DNA of 64,000 bases. Origin: CBDDLD01 sp965230605. Its GTDB lineage: Bacteria; Bacteroidota; Bacteroidia; Flavobacteriales; Flavobacteriaceae. Positions within the stretch are counted from its first letter, which is position 1. Each line of letters begins with the position of its first letter. The notes under the pieces are model-generated. The model saw nothing but the letters and a program-made list of their open reading frames with translations, ran no database searches and had not been told where the DNA came from. Made by a program: the position numbers and the translations under genes. The stretch spans positions 744,001 to 808,000 of the forward strand of contig CBDDLD010000004.1 of NCBI GenBank assembly GCA_965230605.1, written 5' to 3'. Positions 60,024 through 64,000 of this stretch are shown piece by piece.

Positions 60024-62804
60024 ATGAAAAAAGCGCTATTGGCTTTACTGCTATTATCAACTTCTTTAGTATGTTCTCAAAACAAATCATTCAAAATTCA
60101 AGGTAAACTTATCGCAGCGGATACAAAGCAACCGTTAGAATCTGCTACTATTTATCTTGAAAAAGTAAAAGATAGCAGCTTAGTAACCTATACCATTTCT
60201 GATAAAAACGGACAATTCAGTTTAGAAGATAAAACTTATGAATCTAACTTAAATTTATTTATTTCTTATGTGGGGTATGCCACATATTCAAAAACCATAA
60301 CCCTAGATAAAGCTCTCATCGATTTACAGACGATAACACTGGAGGTCGATGATAACATGCTTGATGAAGTCGTTGTCAAATCTAGGGCGCCAATAACAGT
60401 AAAGAAGGACACATTAGAGTTTAATGTAAAGTCTTTTAAGACAAAGAAGAATGCAACGGTAGAGGACTTATTGAAGCAATTACCAGGAGTAGAAGTTGAT
60501 GAAGAAGGACAAATTACTGTAAACGGAAAGAGTGTTAATAAGATCTTGGTGAATGGTAAACCCTTCTTTGGGGATGACCCTACAATTACAACACGGAGTC
60601 TTACTAAAGAGATTATAGAAAAAGTACAGATCACAGATACCAAGACAAAGTCTGAAGCTTTTTCCGGGGAGGAAGGTGATCAGGAAAACAAGACCATTAA
60701 CCTTACCATTAAAGAAGAAAACAATAAAGGCGTCTTTGGACGTTTAGCAGCAGGAGCCGGAACAGACGACCGTTATGAATTTGCAGGGATGGTCAATATA
60801 TTTAATAATGACCGTAGGTTTAGTGTGTTAGCCGGAGGTAATAACACCAACTCGCCCGGTTTTAGTTTTGGTGAAATTCAGAAAATGTTTGGCAACGCCA
60901 ACTCAATGACTGTTAGTAGTACCGGTGCTTTTACAATTGATGGAAGATCTTTTGGAGGAGGACAAGGTATTGTGACTTCAAGGAATTTAGGATCTAATTA
61001 TGCCGATGTCCTTGGTAAAGGGATCGATGTAAACGCCGATTATTTTTATTCTGAAAGTGATTCTGAAAATGCCACGCGTACCGAACGCGAAAACATTTTG
61101 CCTGATGACACCAGATTCTTTACAGATTCGAGATCAAATAATACTTCAGAGAATGGGAACCATAGTTTTAATGCAGATTTAGATATTGAAATAGATTCCA
61201 CATTTTTAGTCAATATTAGTCCTTCATTTAGGTATGGGAACAGTAAGCGACGTAGTACAAGTTTTGATAAGACCTTTGATGAAAACGATGTGCAAACCAA
61301 TCAATCTTCTTTTAATTCGTTTTCAGAAACGATTGTACGGAACTTCGGTAATGATATTGGAGTAACCAAGCGCTTTGGGAATAAAGGAAGCTTTATAAGA
61401 GTCGGTTTTGAAACAGAGTTCAATACGACAGATAGAGATGATTTTCTGCAATCGGAAACTTTAATAGCAGACCCTAATGAAGCAGATGTTATAAGAGATC
61501 AATTTACCGATGACGATGAAACCTTTAATCGTCTCAGAGTATCAGCAACATATCGCCTTCCTATCATTGCAAAAGAACTATTCCTAGATACAAAATTTAG
61601 CCACTTATCTGATAATAGGAACAGCGTTAATTCAACATTTGATTTCAACACAACAACCCAAGAATTTGATCTTTTTAATACACAGTTAAGTTCAGACTTC
61701 AGATATTTTAATAAACGAACAACACCAAGTGTTGAACTGTCCTATAGAAAAGAAAAATGGTCAGCAAGTTTTGAAACCGGATATGTATTTAGAACGATTG
61801 AAAATGCAGATCAATTGCGTCCGGAACTCAGCCTGAAACGACGTTTCAAGGCACTTGAGCTAGGTGCTAATTTCAACTTCCGTTTTAGTACTAAAGCCTC
61901 TATATTCTCAGGGTATTCCCTAAGTAACAGGCCGCCGCAAATTAGTCAATTACAGCCTTTTCAGGATGTGTCAGATCCATTGAATACGGTTACCGGTAAT
62001 CCCGGCTTATCACCATCAAACGATCATAATTTCTATTTTGGGTTTAATAGTTTTGATTTCCAAAAGGGAACCGGATTGTATATCTATGCCAACGGTAATT
62101 TCACTAACGATCAGGTGATTTCTAGAACAACCATAGATGATAATTTCGTTAGAAATACAACGTTTGATAATGTCGATGGGAATTACCGAATCTATGGAAA
62201 TATCAATTATAGCAAATCGGTAAAAGTAGATACCCTTAAAACACTTAAGATAGGAGCAGGGGTATATGGTGGACTCAATAGAAATGTGAACTTTAATAAT
62301 GATGTGCAGTATGCATCTAAGAACACATCTTTAACTCCAAACGTTAATGTGTCTTTGAATTGGAGAAATGTGATGGAATTGAGGCCTAGCTATAGAATTT
62401 CAATCACTAAGAACACCTTTGATATAGACGGTTTTGAAGATCAGGATTTTACGCAACATACATTTGGAATTAGAACAGCTACTTTTGTGCCTAAGAAATT
62501 TGAATGGCGAAACGATATTAACTTCACCTATAATCCCAATGTTGCTGATGGTTTCCAACGGAGCGCATGGTTCTGGAACTCGACTTTGGCCTATTCGTTC
62601 CTCAACGATAAAGCAACACTGACATTAAAGGCCTATGACTTATTGAACCAAAATACCAATGCCAGGCGTACCGCAACAGCCAACTTTATTCAAGATTCGC
62701 AGAGTACCGTATTACAGCGCTTTTTTATGTTGAGTTTTAGCTGGAAATTTAATAGTCTTGGTAAAAAAGGTGAAGTAGGTAATGGTGGTGTGTTTTTCTT
62801 TTAA
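60024..62804 (+). CDS. Outer-membrane beta-barrel receptor with carboxypeptidase-regulatory-like domain
   Basis: The 926 residues have a signal peptide (1-19), a carboxypeptidase-regulatory-like domain (about 24-105) and a TonB-plug-like domain ('DDNMLDEVVVKSRAPITVKKD', 'TVEDLLKQLPGVEVDEEGQITVNGKSVNKI'). A long barrel of the OMP_b-brl_3 type follows. It is not a SusC: there is no SusD partner and the plug motifs are those of the stand-alone TonB-dependent receptors of Bacteroidota. It ends with aromatic-rich 'GGVFFF'. Ligand unknown; the overlapping operator suggests regulated expression. Confidence 0.88.
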   Translation: MKKALLALLLLSTSLVCSQNKSFKIQGKLIAADTKQPLESATIYLEKVKDSSLVTYTISDKNGQFSLEDKTYESNLNLFISYVGYATYSKTITLDKALIDLQTITLEVDDNMLDEVVVKSRAPITVKKDTLEFNVKSFKTKKNATVEDLLKQLPGVEVDEEGQITVNGKSVNKILVNGKPFFGDDPTITTRSLTKEIIEKVQITDTKTKSEAFSGEEGDQENKTINLTIKEENNKGVFGRLAAGAGTDDRYEFAGMVNIFNNDRRFSVLAGGNNTNSPGFSFGEIQKMFGNANSMTVSSTGAFTIDGRSFGGGQGIVTSRNLGSNYADVLGKGIDVNADYFYSESDSENATRTERENILPDDTRFFTDSRSNNTSENGNHSFNADLDIEIDSTFLVNISPSFRYGNSKRRSTSFDKTFDENDVQTNQSSFNSFSETIVRNFGNDIGVTKRFGNKGSFIRVGFETEFNTTDRDDFLQSETLIADPNEADVIRDQFTDDDETFNRLRVSATYRLPIIAKELFLDTKFSHLSDNRNSVNSTFDFNTTTQEFDLFNTQLSSDFRYFNKRTTPSVELSYRKEKWSASFETGYVFRTIENADQLRPELSLKRRFKALELGANFNFRFSTKASIFSGYSLSNRPPQISQLQPFQDVSDPLNTVTGNPGLSPSNDHNFYFGFNSFDFQKGTGLYIYANGNFTNDQVISRTTIDDNFVRNTTFDNVDGNYRIYGNINYSKSVKVDTLKTLKIGAGVYGGLNRNVNFNNDVQYASKNTSLTPNVNVSLNWRNVMELRPSYRISITKNTFDIDGFEDQDFTQHTFGIRTATFVPKKFEWRNDINFTYNPNVADGFQRSAWFWNSTLAYSFLNDKATLTLKAYDLLNQNTNARRTATANFIQDSQSTVLQRFFMLSFSWKFNSLGKKGEVGNGGVFFF

Positions 62805-62807
62805 TCC

Positions 62808-63290
62808 CTAATACCATTTTTTGATTATAGAGTCAAGCGCATTATCAATGCCAATATAAAATTCATTGTTTTTAAACTTTGGAATGATAGTGCCATCTAT
62901 GATATTTTGGCATATACTATCTGTAAGAATTTTTTCAGTACCATAACCTGTGCTTATGGCAACTTCTCTATCAGATTTAGAAAGCACTATAAGAAGTCCG
63001 TTATCTTTTTCTTTTTGTCCAACACCCCATTTGCTACCAACCTCTGCACCATAGTCCAAGATTTCAATGCCATCTGGTAGTGTGTCAATAGTTAGAATTG
63101 CTATCTGATTGGTAGAGGCTATATCATATGCAATAATCTTATCGCTAAGTAATTTCTCTTCTTCAGTCGAAAAGAAGTCGCCATGATCTAAAACTCTTTT
63201 ATGAGCTTCATTTTTAGGAATGCCATCTGAATGCTCTTTACAGCTTACGAGTACAACTGAAACAATAAATAGATAAAGAGTTACTTTCAT
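62808..63290 (-). CDS. TPM-domain lipoprotein
   Basis: The start at 63290 opens a lipoprotein signal (lipobox 'VLVSC', Cys17). The open frame continues upstream only because the glycine-codon-rich end of the next gene lacks stops in this frame. The 160 residues hold a TPM domain ('YDIASTNQIAILTIDTLPDGIEILDYGAEVGSKWGVGQKEKDNGLLIVLSKSDREVAISTGYG'-type pattern seen in Psb32/YgcG proteins). It follows the larger TPM gene by 10 bp and is a paralogue of it. The family has acid-phosphatase activity in some members. Confidence 0.85.
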   Translation of the reverse strand: MKVTLYLFIVSVVLVSCKEHSDGIPKNEAHKRVLDHGDFFSTEEEKLLSDKIIAYDIASTNQIAILTIDTLPDGIEILDYGAEVGSKWGVGQKEKDNGLLIVLSKSDREVAISTGYGTEKILTDSICQNIIDGTIIPKFKNNEFYIGIDNALDSIIKKWY

Positions 63291-63300
63291 AGATTGTATA

Positions 63301-64000
63301 TTACCAACTGCCTGAAGCACCACCACCACCAAAGCCGCCGCCGCCAAAGCCACCGCCGAAACCTCCTCCAAAGCTTCCACCAGAACTACCTCCGAAACCA
63401 CCGGAAGAGCCACTACTATAACTGCCACGACCCATATTGCTTAGGATAATGGCCTCTAGCAGGCTGCCACGTCTCGATGACTTGCCTTTTGGACCACCTT
63501 TACCGCCTCCTGATCGTTTAGAAATTGCGATGATGATTATGATGAACACTATAAACAAGATAAAGAATGCACCAATGGGAAATGAATCCGTATTTCGATT
63601 CTTTGGAGTACCTTCAAATTCACCTTCTAAACCTATGAATATAGCGTCGGTAGCTTTATCAAACCCTTCATAAAAATTGCCCTTTTTAAACTCAGGAATA
63701 ATGATGCGATTGATAATTCGCTCAGCTTCAATATCTGTCAAACGATATTCAATACCATATCCGGTACTAATATCAATTTGGCGATCACCTTTTGACATTA
63801 ACATAAGAATGCCATTATCTTCGTCTCCTCTACCTATTCCCCATTTTTGACCCCATTCTGCACCTACAAGAGTGATGTCATCACCATTCAAGTTATCTAT
63901 GATAGCTACTACAATTTGAGTAGAAGTAGTGTCAGCATAGCGCTTTAATTTTACGGCTAAATTTGTGGAATCTTGTTTCGATAATAAATTGATATAATCA
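63301..64000 (-). CDS. TPM-domain membrane protein with Gly-rich tail, 5' end outside the window
   Basis: The frame is open to the window end ('DYINLLSKQDSTNLAVKLKR' are the outermost residues), so the N-terminus is missing and the TTG at 63891 is not the start. The visible part has the TPM domain ('STQIVVAIIDN', 'EWGQKWGIGRGDEDNGILML', 'RQIDISTGYGIEYRL'), one transmembrane helix ('SFPIGAFFILFIVFIIIIIAI'), a basic stretch and a C-terminal Gly/Ser-rich tail of about 45 residues ending 'ASGSW'. This is the YgcG-like layout. Confidence 0.9.
   Translation of the reverse strand, partial: DYINLLSKQDSTNLAVKLKRYADTTSTQIVVAIIDNLNGDDITLVGAEWGQKWGIGRGDEDNGILMLMSKGDRQIDISTGYGIEYRLTDIEAERIINRIIIPEFKKGNFYEGFDKATDAIFIGLEGEFEGTPKNRNTDSFPIGAFFILFIVFIIIIIAISKRSGGGKGGPKGKSSRRGSLLEAIILSNMGRGSYSSGSSGGFGGSSGGSFGGGFGGGFGGGGFGGGGASGSW

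Noticed and set aside
63291..63428. Upstream extension of the small TPM gene, rich in Val/Ala
   Set aside because: It is the glycine-codon-rich end of the next gene read in another frame. The lipoprotein signal peptide starts at 63290.

Overview
The window reads as chromosome from a marine-type member of the Bacteroidota, most likely Flavobacteriaceae. Support for this: low GC, SusC/SusD and other TonB-dependent outer-membrane proteins, three proteins with type IX secretion (T9SS) sorting tails (type A and type B), many lipoproteins starting with short 'CxxD/E' tails, TAnnTTTG-type -7 boxes, and Bacteroidota-typical families (DUF2911, DUF5777, choice-of-anchor I, TPR-plus-HTH regulators). No tRNA, rRNA, CRISPR array, prophage or insertion sequence was seen.

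Layout. 1-5.1 kb: the 3' part of an OsmC-domain protein, a DoxX-like membrane protein, a TPR/HTH membrane regulator and a T9SS cargo protein, with a twice-repeated hairpin element in the gaps. 5.7-8.6 kb: a class C beta-lactamase-like serine hydrolase and a protein with two fused alpha/beta-hydrolase domains. 8.9-16.5 kb: a SusC/SusD/lipoprotein uptake operon on the minus strand with a LytTR and an AraC regulator upstream. 16.6-32.9 kb: an accessory block of short transcription units that mostly encode exported enzymes or small binding folds (TolB-like propellers, S41 protease, PDZ-hydrolase, beta-lactamase fold, NTF2-like, VOC, DUF2911, thioredoxin/MsrA-like fusion, thioesterase, a second AraC regulator). 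Two divergent promoters here share a pair of conserved boxes.

32.9-45.8 kb is the centrepiece: a compact type II secretion (type IV filament) system in two divergent operons. The minus operon encodes an atypical response regulator, a GspG-like pseudopilin, a short prepilin peptidase, GspE, GspD, GspL-like and GspM-like proteins, and then an orphan C-terminal module of a contractile-injection-system tape-measure protein. The plus operon encodes a lipoprotein, a GspC-like protein, a GspK-position protein with a beta-helix-like body, GspI- and GspJ-like pseudopilins and GspF. Both promoters carry the same tandem pair of 17-bp palindromes at the same 22-bp spacing. The two LuxR-type regulators in the locus have Asn where the receiver Asp should be. 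All four pilin-like proteins share a K-[L/I]-x-Ala processing-site consensus instead of the usual Gly. A membrane-bound sensor with a LytTR output domain closes the locus.

45.8-52.3 kb: an OB-fold/YceI/DUF5777 operon and two proteins built from lamin-tail-like repeats. 52.5-64 kb: more conserved chromosome (SpoU methyltransferase, era, choice-of-anchor I lipoprotein, der, a C-type-lectin T9SS type B protein, an outer-membrane beta-barrel receptor, and two TPM-domain genes, the last cut by the window end).

All functional calls come from reading motifs by eye. No database search was run.
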